A stretch of DNA of 13,612 nucleotides. It comes from WS-9 sp036274595 (lineage in GTDB: Bacteria; Eisenbacteria; RBG-16-71-46; SZUA-252). Under the pieces are notes generated by a model that saw only the letters and a list, made by a program, of their open reading frames with translations, did not search any database and was not told where the DNA came from. Shown here in pieces: positions 1 to 6,687 of this stretch. Within the stretch, counting starts at the first letter, position 1. Each line of letters begins with the position of its first letter. The DNA is taken from assembly GCA_036274595.1 (NCBI GenBank), contig DASUFL010000068.1, positions 1-13,612 on the forward strand, in the 5' to 3' direction. A program made the translations under genes and the position numbers.

Positions 1-294
1 ATTGATGGAGATCGCAGTCTGGACTCCCTGATACGCCTTGTTCTGGAACGCCGTGACCGCGGCGCGCACCCGCGCGCTGTCGGGCACGATCTCGCCCGTG
101 TCCGGGTCGATCGCGGAGGCCCCCGCGAGCGCGGCGGCGTCGGCCGCCGCCTGGAGCTCGGTGCGGGCCGCCATCACCTTGCCCACGTCGATCGCGAGCG
201 ACACGAACCAGAGGGAGACGAGCATGAAGACCGCGACGTAGAGAATCGCGACGCCGCGCTCGTCCGCCCGATGCGTTTCGTTGGACCGCTTCAT
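1..294 (-). CDS. TadG-like Flp pilus assembly protein, partial (second paralogue)
   Basis: Only the first 98 codons are visible; the gene continues past the left edge. The ATG at 294-292 follows a good ribosome site (GAGGAAGG) 13 bases after the stop of the preceding paralogue. After a short charged N-terminus comes one membrane segment (about residues 15-35). It runs into the TadE/TadG-type motif KVMAARTELQAAADAAALAG, where an amphipathic Ala-rich helix leaves the membrane. About 65 of 87 aligned residues match the neighbouring gene at 308-1342, so the two are a tandem duplication. TadG-type proteins are minor pilin-like or anchoring components of the Tad pilus, with the bulk of the protein outside the cytoplasmic membrane. 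The C-terminal domain cannot be seen, so its specialisation is unknown. Confidence 0.85.
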   Translation of the reverse strand, partial: MKRSNETHRADERGVAILYVAVFMLVSLWFVSLAIDVGKVMAARTELQAAADAAALAGASAIDPDTGEIVPDSARVRAAVTAFQNKAYQGVQTAISIN

Positions 295-307
295 CAATCC
301 TTCCTCT

Positions 308-1342
308 CTATTCAACGAGATGGAGCCCGTAGATTCCGGTGTCCACCGGGGGACCGCTGGCCTCGCCCGGGGCGACGTACTGGATGAACTGCCCTTGCAC
401 ACCCTGCTGCGCCATGCTCCCCTGCGGCCGGTACGTCATGAAGAAAGCCGCGAAGTTCACGATGCGGACGATCTTTTTGCCGTTCACGTCGAAGGTCTCG
501 ATAATCGGTGTGATGAAAATGCGCTTCCCGTTGCCCTCGTAGTCCCCGTAGCAGTGGCTGGTCTGATCCGTATCCTGATCCCACCGGTATTCGAGACCCT
601 GTGAGAGCGGGCCGACCTTGTTCCCAGGCTCGGTCAGGATGAACTCCGACCCGAGGCTGATGCAGCACTGATAGCCGTATTTCGTGTAGTACCGGACCGC
701 ATCGCCGCCGTTGGGGTTGTCCGCGAGATTGTCCTCATTGCAAGGTGGGTAGTCGAGGAGCTGAAAATTGCCTTGGCTCGAATTCCCGGCCCCCACCTTG
801 AGCGTGTAGCTGCTGTCGCAGTCGGTGAAGAACCCGAGGTTCCCCGGCGGATTCGTCGGAGCGAAGGGGGCCAGCCCTTCGCAGATCGAGTTCAGCTCCT
901 GCGCCTCCGCCGTCGCGTCCGCCTGCACTCCAATCGTCGGCATGCCGAACGTCTGCGCGAAGTGGAGCACCACCGGATTGCCGGTGTCCTCCGTGCGCTT
1001 GACGGTCACCTTCACGCGATAGGGCAGCGGAAACTCCACGTCCACCTCCGGGTCGATCACGACTGCGGTCTCGACCGATTGATACGCCTTGTTGCTGGCT
1101 GCCGCCGCGGCCGCCCGCACCTTCGCGAGCGGCTGGTCAATCACTCCTGTGACGGGGTCGATGGCGCTCGCGCCGGCCAGGGCCGCCGCGTCCGCGGCCG
1201 CCTGAAGCTCGGTGCGAGCCGCCATCACTTTCCCCACGTCGATCGCCATCGAGACGAACCAGAGCGACACGAGGAGGAAGAGCGCTACGAAGAGAACCGC
1301 GATCCCTCGCTCACGTTTCGCCTGCTGCTGGTCCGCATTCAC
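308..1342 (-). CDS. TadG-like Flp pilus assembly protein (first paralogue)
   Basis: The protein has 344 residues. The start is GTG (1342-1340), because no in-frame ATG lies nearby and GGAG, partly inside the upstream TAG stop, sits 6 bases before it. The secretin gene ends 9 bases upstream, so the two are likely translated together. A single membrane segment (residues about 14-34) precedes the TadE/TadG hallmark helix (about 37-60). A large exported domain follows, with six cysteines (C154, C175, C201, C226, C227, C264) that could form disulphides outside the cytoplasm. The C-terminal stretch with VQGQFIQYV resembles the end of other TadG-like proteins. The role is inferred as a minor pilin-like or assembly component of the Tad/Flp pilus. 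A near-copy of its N-terminus starts the next gene. Confidence 0.85.
   Translation of the reverse strand: MNADQQQAKRERGIAVLFVALFLLVSLWFVSMAIDVGKVMAARTELQAAADAAALAGASAIDPVTGVIDQPLAKVRAAAAAASNKAYQSVETAVVIDPEVDVEFPLPYRVKVTVKRTEDTGNPVVLHFAQTFGMPTIGVQADATAEAQELNSICEGLAPFAPTNPPGNLGFFTDCDSSYTLKVGAGNSSQGNFQLLDYPPCNEDNLADNPNGGDAVRYYTKYGYQCCISLGSEFILTEPGNKVGPLSQGLEYRWDQDTDQTSHCYGDYEGNGKRIFITPIIETFDVNGKKIVRIVNFAAFFMTYRPQGSMAQQGVQGQFIQYVAPGEASGPPVDTGIYGLHLVE
1052..1342 (-). repeat. Tandem gene-duplication segment (N-terminal part of TadG-like genes)
   Basis: This segment is homologous to 1-294, about 1050 bases away. The encoded proteins agree at about three quarters of positions, with an unbroken identical run across the membrane-exit helix, while the charged N-termini and later parts differ. 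It marks duplication of a TadG-like gene followed by divergence. Confidence 0.75.
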
Positions 1343-1351
1343 GAATGGCTC

Positions 1352-2533
1352 CTATTTGGTCTGAGGGGGTTGCGCGGTGCCTCCCTGGGGCTCGCCATAC
1401 TTCTCCTCGCCCGGGATCGGAGCCGGCCAGCTGCGTCCGGTCGAGCCGATGATTTCCGGCGAGACGATCATGACCAGATCCCGCTCCGCGAGATCCGTAC
1501 GGGTGTGCTTGAACAGGAGGTTGAGGATCGGAATCTCGCCCAGGATCGGGAACTTCGACACCTGCTTGAGCGACTCCGTGCTCTTCACGCCGCCGATGAC
1601 AAGGACTTCGCCCGACTTGAGCTCCACCGTCGTCGAGACGCGGCGGGTGATGATGCCGGGGATGAGCGATCCGGAGAGGAGCACGGCGTGCTGGTAGTCG
1701 GGCGCGCTCACTTCGGGCTCCACGTAGAGCTGGACCCGGTTCGAGTCGAGCACCGTCGGGAGCGCCTGGAGTCGGATGCCGAATTGCTTCCACTCGATCG
1801 TGAAGGCGATCGAGTTGTCCGAGCTCGACCGCGTGATCGGAACCGGGAACTCGCCGCCCGCGATGAACGAGGCGCTGTCGCCGCTCAGAGCCACGATGTT
1901 CGGGCTCGCGAGCGTGCGGGCGAGGCCCTTCTCCTCGAGCGCGTGGAAGATCGTGAGGAACTGGAAGTCGCCGCTCGTCTTCCGGTAGGCCGCGAAGCCG
2001 TCGACCGCCGGTCCCAGGAGCGGCGGGTCGGACGGGGACTCGATCTTGCCGGTGAACAGACCACCCGCGATCGCGCCGTCCAGGTGCTTGGCCGAGCGGA
2101 TGTAGGTGGTCCAGTCCATGCCGAGCTGCTTCGCCTTGGTGGTGTTGATCTCACCGATCCGAACCTTGAGGAGCACCTGCTGGCGCTTGCCCGGGTTCGT
2201 GCAGATGACCTGATACAAGGTGTAGTGTCCGCCCTCTTCCCAGACGACGAGGGAGGTGACGCCCGCTTCCTTTCCGTTCACGACCACGGTCTTCTGCGAG
2301 CCCACGGCCGCGTCGGCGACCTTCGGGTCCGCGATCGAGACCGTCGTGACCTCGGCGGGCATCTCGAGCACCACCGACTGCCCCACGGAGACGTTCACCG
2401 GGAAGGCGGAGCCGGCCGCGTTCGCGTTCGAGGCCGCGAAGAGGGGCACCGATCCGAGTACCAGGATGGCGACGAGCGCCGCGGGCATCCCGGCCCATCC
2501 ATTTCGCTTTCGCTGCGTCTGCGAGCGAACCAT
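1352..2533 (-). CDS. cpaC: Tad/Flp pilus outer-membrane secretin (CpaC/RcpA family)
   Basis: The protein has 393 residues. The ATG at 2533-2531 is preceded by AGGAG at 7 bases. A basic N-terminus and hydrophobic stretch (about 17-40, ending SNANAA) act as the signal peptide. Residues about 44-115 match the pilus/secretin N-terminal domain (VNVSVGQSVVLEMP, then a VVVNGKEAG loop). The secretin domain covers about 120-363. It contains the family signatures LASPNIVALSGDSASFIAGG (208-227), a KSGEVLVIGG strand pair (306-315) and FPILGEIPILNLLF (328-341), then ERDLVMIVSPEII. By family it forms the outer-membrane ring through which the Flp pilus passes. It is shorter than many CpaC proteins (commonly about 450-500 residues), and no BON-like insert was recognised between the N-domain and the secretin core. 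A Pro-rich tail ends the protein. The context between cpaB and tadG-like genes supports the call. Confidence 0.95.
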   Translation of the reverse strand: MVRSQTQRKRNGWAGMPAALVAILVLGSVPLFAASNANAAGSAFPVNVSVGQSVVLEMPAEVTTVSIADPKVADAAVGSQKTVVVNGKEAGVTSLVVWEEGGHYTLYQVICTNPGKRQQVLLKVRIGEINTTKAKQLGMDWTTYIRSAKHLDGAIAGGLFTGKIESPSDPPLLGPAVDGFAAYRKTSGDFQFLTIFHALEEKGLARTLASPNIVALSGDSASFIAGGEFPVPITRSSSDNSIAFTIEWKQFGIRLQALPTVLDSNRVQLYVEPEVSAPDYQHAVLLSGSLIPGIITRRVSTTVELKSGEVLVIGGVKSTESLKQVSKFPILGEIPILNLLFKHTRTDLAERDLVMIVSPEIIGSTGRSWPAPIPGEEKYGEPQGGTAQPPQTK

Positions 2534-2573
2534 CTTCCAGCTCCTGACGTTCGGGTGGACGATCTACCGCTTC

Positions 2574-3461
2574 TTACTGAATGGAATCCTTGGGCGCTGC
2601 CTGCTCGTTCACCTTGGCCTCGCGGATGATCCGCACGACCGGCTTGCTCGGACGCTGCTGCACGGTGCGCACCTCGGGCTGCTTCGGCACGGCGGCCGAC
2701 TGCTGCGGCGCCTTCCTGGCTTTCGCACGGGCCGTGCTGCGCGGCATGGCGCCGGACTGGCCGTTCAACATCTCGTTCGTGTTGAGCGCGAACACCTTGG
2801 TCGTGTCCGAGTCTTCCGGATTGCGGAGCACGAGGTGGAGCTTGCCCTCGTGGAGCGCGAGCGCGAGCTTCTCGGCGCCCATCGGATCGACGAGGATCGT
2901 CACCGCCTGAACGGTGATCGGCTTGTTGTCCTGCTGGGTGGTCTTCTGGCCCGACGCGAGGACCTCCGCATTCTGGAGGATCGTGCGGGTCACCGCTTCC
3001 TGATCGGCGCCGCGGCCATCCACGGTCGCGAGGACGTCGACGCGGTCGCCCGGGAGCACGAAGCCGCTCACGCCGGAGACCTGGTTGACCTCGAGCGACG
3101 TGGCGCGGAAGCCGGTGCGCACCAGCATCGAGAGACCGCCGCCGCGCGAGGAGAGCTTGGTCGCGGTGATCGGCTCACGGCCGCCGAGGAAGATCTTGGT
3201 CGTCTGACCGACGACCGAATCGATGTCGGAGAACGCGCCGCTCGGAAGGCTTTCCTTGGGATACTTCGCGATGCGGAGCTGCGCGCGATCGAGCTTCGTC
3301 CCGAAGGTGAGATCCGTAGCGGCGACCACGACTGGCACGAAGTGCTTGGACGTGTTCTGCGCGACCTGGGCCGCCGTGGCCTTCAGACCGGCGTACCCGG
3401 CCAGAGCCGCGAGGAAACCCAGGCCCACGGCGAGTGCGAGAATCGACTTGGAGCGGGCCAT
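2574..3461 (-). CDS. cpaB: Flp pilus assembly protein CpaB/RcpC
   Basis: The protein has 295 residues. The ATG at 3461-3459 has a purine-rich GGAGGG site upstream. An N-terminal membrane anchor (about 7-27) is followed by a SAF-type domain (about 42-105, beginning VPVVVAATDLTFGTKL and including a FLGGREPI loop). The CpaB core then has the family signature RATSLEVNQVSGVSGFVLPG (119-138) and DRVDVLATV. Residues 235-295 are a basic, Pro/Gln/Ala-rich tail of unknown role. CpaB/RcpC is a periplasmic, membrane-anchored partner of the CpaC secretin; the SAF fold suggests peptidoglycan or carbohydrate contact (inference). It sits 40 bases before the secretin gene and 25 bases after tadE, consistent with one transcript. 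Confidence 0.95.
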   Translation of the reverse strand: MARSKSILALAVGLGFLAALAGYAGLKATAAQVAQNTSKHFVPVVVAATDLTFGTKLDRAQLRIAKYPKESLPSGAFSDIDSVVGQTTKIFLGGREPITATKLSSRGGGLSMLVRTGFRATSLEVNQVSGVSGFVLPGDRVDVLATVDGRGADQEAVTRTILQNAEVLASGQKTTQQDNKPITVQAVTILVDPMGAEKLALALHEGKLHLVLRNPEDSDTTKVFALNTNEMLNGQSGAMPRSTARAKARKAPQQSAAVPKQPEVRTVQQRPSKPVVRIIREAKVNEQAAPKDSIQ

Positions 3462-3486
3462 GAGTCCTATCCCTCCTTCGTGTGGG

Positions 3487-3924
3487 TCAGCCTTCGAACC
3501 GCATCACCGTCTGGCCAGTCATCGGAATCGTGGCCCCGGTGTCCCATCCGGGCAGGAACAGGAACACGCCCGGCGTGATGAACGTGAAGGTTGCGTTGAC
3601 CGTTACCGTGACCATTTGCGCCGCGTCCGGTCCGTCCACGGTGACGGATGTCGGAACGATCCCGCCCGAGGCGAGAACGGCGTTGACGTGGTCCTCGACG
3701 ATGTCGACATCCGGGCTCGTCACGACGGCCACGCGCGCTCCCTCACGAGCGGCCTGATCGAGCAGGCTCTTCTCGTGGAAGGCGCGTCCGAAGTCCAGCA
3801 TGCCCATCGCCAGCACCAGCAATATCGGCAGGACGAAAGCGAACTCAATCAATGCCACGCCTGATTCTGAACGGCGTTCCGGAGCCAGGCCGGGATGCAC
3901 CGACCGCTCCCTACGGGAGCTCAT
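3487..3924 (-). CDS. TadE-like pseudopilin
   Basis: The protein has 145 residues. The start ATG (3924-3922) overlaps the TGA stop of the prepilin peptidase gene (ATGA) and has GGAGG 6 bases upstream. This excludes the much longer in-frame reading that runs back through the peptidase gene. Residues 22-48 read GVALIEFAFVLPILLVLAMG and then MLDFGRAF: a class III pilin-like segment with a Gly before the hydrophobic helix and a Glu (E27) five residues after it, as expected for a prepilin-peptidase substrate. The TadE signature REGARVAVV follows (60-68). The rest is a small beta-rich exported domain ending in a hydrophobic FLFLPG stretch. TadE-like proteins are processed minor pseudopilins of the Tad system. 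Its place directly after the peptidase, ahead of cpaB, is unusual for Tad loci, where tadE often lies near the distal end. Confidence 0.9.
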   Translation of the reverse strand: MSSRRERSVHPGLAPERRSESGVALIEFAFVLPILLVLAMGMLDFGRAFHEKSLLDQAAREGARVAVVTSPDVDIVEDHVNAVLASGGIVPTSVTVDGPDAAQMVTVTVNATFTFITPGVFLFLPGWDTGATIPMTGQTVMRFEG

Positions 3925-4448
3925 CGAGAACCTCCAAGTCCGGGCACCAGAACGATTAAGACGGTTGCGAGCGCGATCGCGACGCCGAACGGCACCCGGA
4001 GGCCGGACGGCATGGGACGCACGAGCGGAGAACCCTTGGCGCGATGAGCCAGCCATCGCGCGAGTCCAAAGGAGCGTGTGAGAACGTGGCCCAGCCGGCC
4101 GAACCGGAGAGCCGTGAGAAGGCCGAGCACCCCGCCCAGGACGAGGGCGAGGAGTCCGGCCATCAGCGCTTGCGGAAAGGAGAGAAAGGCTCCGACCGCC
4201 ATCAGGAGCTTCACGTCTCCGGCGCCGGTGAAGCGCATCACGTAGCCGGGCAAGAGAAGCGCGCCGGCCGCGAGCGCTCCGCCCGCGGAGAGGAGAAGGC
4301 CCGGCCCGGCTTCGGTCGCCCCGTGCAAGCACAGGGCGAGTCCGAGAGCCGGGAGGGTCAGGAGATTCGGGATCCTGCGATAGCGCAGGTCCCACCACGT
4401 TGCGATGCCACACAGGAGTACCGCGCCGCCGGTCATCCAGGAGTTCAT
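3921..4448 (-). CDS. cpaA: Prepilin peptidase, A24 family (CpaA/TadV)
   Basis: The protein has 175 residues and is almost entirely hydrophobic, with about five or six membrane segments. The start is ATG 4448-4446 with GGAG just upstream, 26 bases after the pilin stop. The two catalytic aspartates of type IV prepilin peptidases are visible: D20 in WWDLRYRRIPN and D78 in the GAGD motif (75-78, followed by VKLL). There is no N-terminal zinc/methyltransferase domain, so this is the short TadV/CpaA form. It is expected to cleave the Flp leader after Gly14 and to process the TadE-like pseudopilin encoded next. Its stop overlaps the tadE start, implying coupled synthesis of enzyme and substrate. Confidence 0.95.
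   Translation of the reverse strand: MNSWMTGGAVLLCGIATWWDLRYRRIPNLLTLPALGLALCLHGATEAGPGLLLSAGGALAAGALLLPGYVMRFTGAGDVKLLMAVGAFLSFPQALMAGLLALVLGGVLGLLTALRFGRLGHVLTRSFGLARWLAHRAKGSPLVRPMPSGLRVPFGVAIALATVLIVLVPGLGGSR
3931..3935 (-). promoter_or_regulatory. Ribosome binding site of the tadE-like gene
   Basis: GGAGG on the minus strand, 6 bases before the ATG at 3924 and inside the end of the peptidase gene. It decides the start against the much longer open frame. Confidence 0.8.
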
Positions 4449-4474
4449 GGCCGCTCCGTGGTTGGTGACTGGAA

Positions 4475-4657
4475 TTACATGCCGTTGAGGGCGTCGACCG
4501 CGCTCTGATACGCGCCTTCGACCGCGCCCATGAGGCCGAGCGGATCCGCGATAATCACGGCCACCGCGATGGCAGCCACGAACGCCGCCAGAAGGCCGTA
4601 CTCGATGAGATCCTCGCCGCGCTCGTCCTTAATGAAACCCTTGGCGAACTGAAGCAT
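4475..4657 (-). CDS. flp: Flp-family major pilin
   Basis: The prepilin has 60 residues. The ATG at 4657-4655 is chosen because GGAGGG lies 7 bases upstream; a longer in-frame reading (to 4762) would place the N-terminus in the promoter leader and lacks pilin character. The leader of 14 residues ends in Gly14, followed by EDLIEYGLLAAFVAAIAVAV. This gives the canonical Flp cleavage and assembly signature G/xxxxEY, with Glu19 at mature position +5 and Tyr20 at +6. The mature pilin would be 46 residues, mostly one hydrophobic helix plus a short tail (DPLGLMG, then a small amphipathic helix). It is the structural subunit of the Tad pilus and the first gene of the operon. A sigma-54-type promoter and a 5' hairpin precede it. 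Confidence 0.95.
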   Translation of the reverse strand: MLQFAKGFIKDERGEDLIEYGLLAAFVAAIAVAVIIADPLGLMGAVEGAYQSAVDALNGM

Positions 4658-4664
4658 GGTGAAA

Positions 4665-4670
4665 CCCTCC
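4665..4670 (-). promoter_or_regulatory. Ribosome binding site of flp
   Basis: GGAGGG on the minus strand, 7 bases before the ATG at 4657. It fixes the 60-residue pilin as the correct reading. Confidence 0.85.
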
Positions 4671-4752
4671 ACTAATCGGTGTGCTGCGCTGTTGTCCGCT
4701 CTCGGTCCGACTTCACTAGGGCTCGGACTCTCCCGATGCGGACGGCTCACGA

Positions 4753-4803
4753 TCGACTGCATCGAACGCCCCCGCCGCGGGGACCCGCTTTCGATGCAGT
4801 CGA
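4753..4803 (-). repeat. Long inverted repeat at the predicted 5' end of the flp transcript
   Basis: Perfect 14-bp arms (4753-4766 and 4790-4803) flank a 23-base loop. The loop itself contains a nested GC stem (CCCCG at 4770-4774 and CGGGG at 4778-4782). If transcription starts at about 4803, as the -24/-12 element predicts, the RNA would begin with this stem-loop. Such a 5' hairpin could stabilise the abundant pilin mRNA. Alternatively the dyad is a DNA operator overlapping the start site. No U-tract follows in either direction, so it is unlikely to be a terminator. Confidence 0.75.
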
Positions 4804-4814
4804 CTAGGGCATTC

Positions 4815-4828
4815 GCAAGCGCCGTGCC
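4815..4828 (-). promoter_or_regulatory. Predicted sigma-54 (RpoN) promoter of the tad/flp operon
   Basis: Minus strand reads GGCACG-GCGC-TTGC, that is GG-N10-GC with the consensus CACG and TT in the right places (consensus TGGCACG-N4-TTGCW). The predicted transcription start is about 4803, giving a leader of about 146 bases before the pilin ATG. Pilin genes are known RpoN targets in other bacteria (PilR and pilA). No enhancer-binding protein gene is visible in the window, so the regulator is unknown. Confidence 0.7.
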
Positions 4829-4937
4829 GTGTTGTGCCGATGCGCGCGAGCGTTCAGTGATGTCGCATGCGTGTAAGCGCTTGGCCGATGTGTGTCGCTA
4901 CATGAAGGCGCGCGAGCGCGATATGAGAGGCACGTGG

Positions 4938-4955
4938 ATGGGGGTTTTTCCCCAT
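4938..4955. repeat. Short stem-loop, function unknown
   Basis: ATGGGG and CCCCAT form a perfect 6-bp stem around GTTTTT. It lies in the divergent intergenic region, about 40 bases before the possible start of transcription of the peptidase gene. It could be an operator, a short upstream terminator or chance. Confidence 0.35.
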
Positions 4956-4967
4956 GGTTCCTGCGGA

Positions 4968-4996
4968 TTGTGGCCACGCCCCAACAGCGTTAGGAT
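4968..4996 (+). promoter_or_regulatory. Possible sigma-70-type promoter of the M20 peptidase gene
   Basis: TTGTGG (4968-4973) and TAGGAT (4991-4996) are separated by 17 bases. Both hexamers are imperfect matches to TTGACA/TATAAT. They lie about 50 bases before the ATG at 5048. This is a tentative call from spacing and position only. Confidence 0.3.
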
Positions 4997-5047
4997 GGTT
5001 GCCGCGAATCGCGACGTGCGTTGCAGAACGCCACCTGGGGAGCGCTC

Positions 5048-6442
5048 ATGAACCTCGACAAGGCTTTCGCCTACATCGACCAGAACCAGAAGCGGCTCAT
5101 CGACGAGCTGGTCCAGTTCCTCCGGATTCCGAGCATCAGCGCCCACAAGGACCGGGACGCCGACGTCGCGCGCGCTCTCGAATACGACAAGAAGAAGCTC
5201 GAGTCGCTCGGGTTCAAGACCGAGGTGTGGCCGACGCGCGCGCACGCCGGGCTCTTCGCCGAGCGCATCGTGTCGCCCGACCTGCCGACCGTGCTCATCT
5301 ACGGCCACGTCGACGTGCAGCCCGTCGACCCGCTGGATCTCTGGACCAGCCCTCCCTTCGAGCCCCGGATCGCGGACGGGAGGATCTGGGCCCGCGGCGC
5401 CGACGACAACAAGGGGCAGCACTACGCCCAGATCGTCGGGGTCGAGGCGGCCCTCAAGGGAGGGGGGGAGCTCCCCGTGAACGTGAAGTTCATCCTCGAG
5501 AGCGACGAGGAGCACGACTCAGAAGCCATGGCCATGGAGCTCGAGAAGCACAAGGACAAGCTGGCGTGCGACGTGTTCGTCGTCTCCGACTCCAACTTCC
5601 CGGATCGCGACCACCCGGCCGTGACGCTCTCCCTCCGGGGGATCCTGGCGATGGAGGTCACCATCACGGGCGCGTCGGGGGACAAGCACTCGGGCGAGTG
5701 GGGCGGCATGCTCTACGAGCCGATCGACGTGCTCCGCTGGGTGCTCCACAACCTGAAGGACTTCGAGACGGGGAAGGTGCTCGTCCCCGGCTTCTACGAC
5801 GACGTCGACGAGCCCACGCCGGCGACGCGCGCCGCCATCGCCGGCCGTCCGTGGGACGACGCCGCCAAGGCGAAGGAGCAGGGGGTGAAGCGGCTCTTCA
5901 ACGAGAAGGGCTACACGGCGCTCGAGTCGGGGACGCTCCGTCCCACGCTGCAGACGAACGGGATCTACGGGGGCTACATGGGCGAGGGCTTCAAGACGGT
6001 GATCGGAAACAGGGCCACGGCCAAGATCAGCGCGCGGCTCGTCCCACGGCAGAACCCGGACAAGATCTTCACCGCGATCGAACGGCGGATCCGCGAGCTG
6101 GTGGGCGACAAGGGAACCGTGGAGATCCGGAAGTTCGGCGGGGGACTTCCCTTCTGGGCCGATCCGGAGAACCCGTACGTCAAGGCAGGGCTCCGCGCGC
6201 TCACGACGGCGTTCGGCAAGCCCTCCGTCGTGCTCGCGATGGGAGGCTCCATCCCGTTCGTCCCGCACCTCGTGCGCGTGACGGGGGCCCCTTGCGTGAT
6301 GATGGGGTTCGGGCTGCCCGACGACAACCTGCACGCCCCGAACGAGAGCTTCCCCATCGACTGCTACCTGGGCGGGGCGAAAGCCTCGGCGGCCTACCTG
6401 GCGGAGGTGGGGGCGATGGCCGGAGCACCCGGTCGAAAATAG
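5048..6442 (+). CDS. M20 family metallopeptidase (dipeptidase-type)
   Basis: The protein has 464 residues. The ATG at 5048 is chosen because GGGGAG (5037-5042) lies 5 bases before it; an earlier in-frame TTG at 5021 has no such site. The M20 dizinc site is complete: H87 and D89 in YGHVDVQP, bridging D120 in RGADDNKG, general base E154 and metal ligand E155 in ESDEEHDSE, D181 in VVSDSN, and H429 in NLHAPNE. A dimerisation/lid domain lies between, about 195-310. The ILIYGHVDVQPVDP-type sequence and WTSPPFEP resemble cytosolic dipeptidases and succinyl-diaminopimelate desuccinylase relatives annotated as 'dipeptidase'. There is no signal peptide, so it is cytoplasmic. The substrate cannot be assigned from sequence. 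It stands alone, divergent from the pilus operon. Confidence 0.9.
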   Translation: MNLDKAFAYIDQNQKRLIDELVQFLRIPSISAHKDRDADVARALEYDKKKLESLGFKTEVWPTRAHAGLFAERIVSPDLPTVLIYGHVDVQPVDPLDLWTSPPFEPRIADGRIWARGADDNKGQHYAQIVGVEAALKGGGELPVNVKFILESDEEHDSEAMAMELEKHKDKLACDVFVVSDSNFPDRDHPAVTLSLRGILAMEVTITGASGDKHSGEWGGMLYEPIDVLRWVLHNLKDFETGKVLVPGFYDDVDEPTPATRAAIAGRPWDDAAKAKEQGVKRLFNEKGYTALESGTLRPTLQTNGIYGGYMGEGFKTVIGNRATAKISARLVPRQNPDKIFTAIERRIRELVGDKGTVEIRKFGGGLPFWADPENPYVKAGLRALTTAFGKPSVVLAMGGSIPFVPHLVRVTGAPCVMMGFGLPDDNLHAPNESFPIDCYLGGAKASAAYLAEVGAMAGAPGRK

Positions 6443-6513
6443 GGTTGCACGGGGGACTGGACCGAGTATCCTGCGCGCCGAGGGTGCATCTAAACCATTG
6501 CGGTTGGGGGTGC

Positions 6514-6537
6514 GCCATCCCGGCCATGGATGGCCGG
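6514..6537. repeat. Overlapping palindromes in the gap after the peptidase gene
   Basis: CCGGCCAT (6520-6527) and ATGGCCGG (6530-6537) form a near-continuous palindrome. An alternative 7-bp stem GCCATCC/GGATGGC (6514-6520 with 6528-6534) shares its bases. The gap 6443-6687 separates two convergent genes, so this may be a bidirectional terminator, but no run of T follows on either side. The rest of the gap shows nothing recognisable. Confidence 0.4.
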
Positions 6538-6687
6538 CGGCAAGACGCCCACGTCAAGGATGGCGGGGCGCGTACGGCGGCGAGGGTGTGAGCTCGCGGT
6601 TCTCACCGGCACCCGACTCAGGCCCCACCGTGACGGCGCGCCCCATCCATCAGGCAGGATCCCTCCGAATCGGCCCCTTCCCGTCGC

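Larger units (their letters stand above)
4658..5047. other. Divergent intergenic region between flp and the M20 peptidase gene
   Basis: These 390 bases hold the pilin leader with its ribosome site, the inverted repeat at 4753-4803, the sigma-54-type element at 4815-4828, a small stem (ATGGGG/CCCCAT, 4938-4955) and the weak promoter and ribosome site of the peptidase gene. The stretch 4840-4930 is where upstream activator sites for an RpoN-dependent regulator would be expected; it contains short dyads such as ATGT-N8-ACAT (4888-4903 approximately) but nothing decisive. No convincing small gene was seen. Confidence 0.6.

Noticed and set aside
773..2629. Long plus-strand open frame (618 codons) across the tadG-like and secretin genes
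   Set aside because: It is Arg/His/Asp/Gly-rich low-complexity sequence antisense to well-recognised pilus genes. It is typical of high-GC shadow frames, with no ribosome site or domain.
3333..3348. TGGCACG word inside cpaB as a third sigma-54 promoter
   Set aside because: The required GC at the -12 position is missing and the site is inside a coding region.
4475..4762. Longer flp reading starting at 4762
   Set aside because: It would start inside the inverted repeat. The added residues are unlike a pilin leader, and a strong ribosome site supports the start at 4657.
4753..4803. Reading the long inverted repeat as a rho-independent terminator
   Set aside because: There is no T-run after either arm, and it lies at the predicted start of the pilin transcript and not after a gene.
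4954..6591. Plus-strand open frame overlapping the peptidase gene in another frame
   Set aside because: It is Arg/Gly/Ala-rich with no motif, while the other frame encodes a complete M20 active site.
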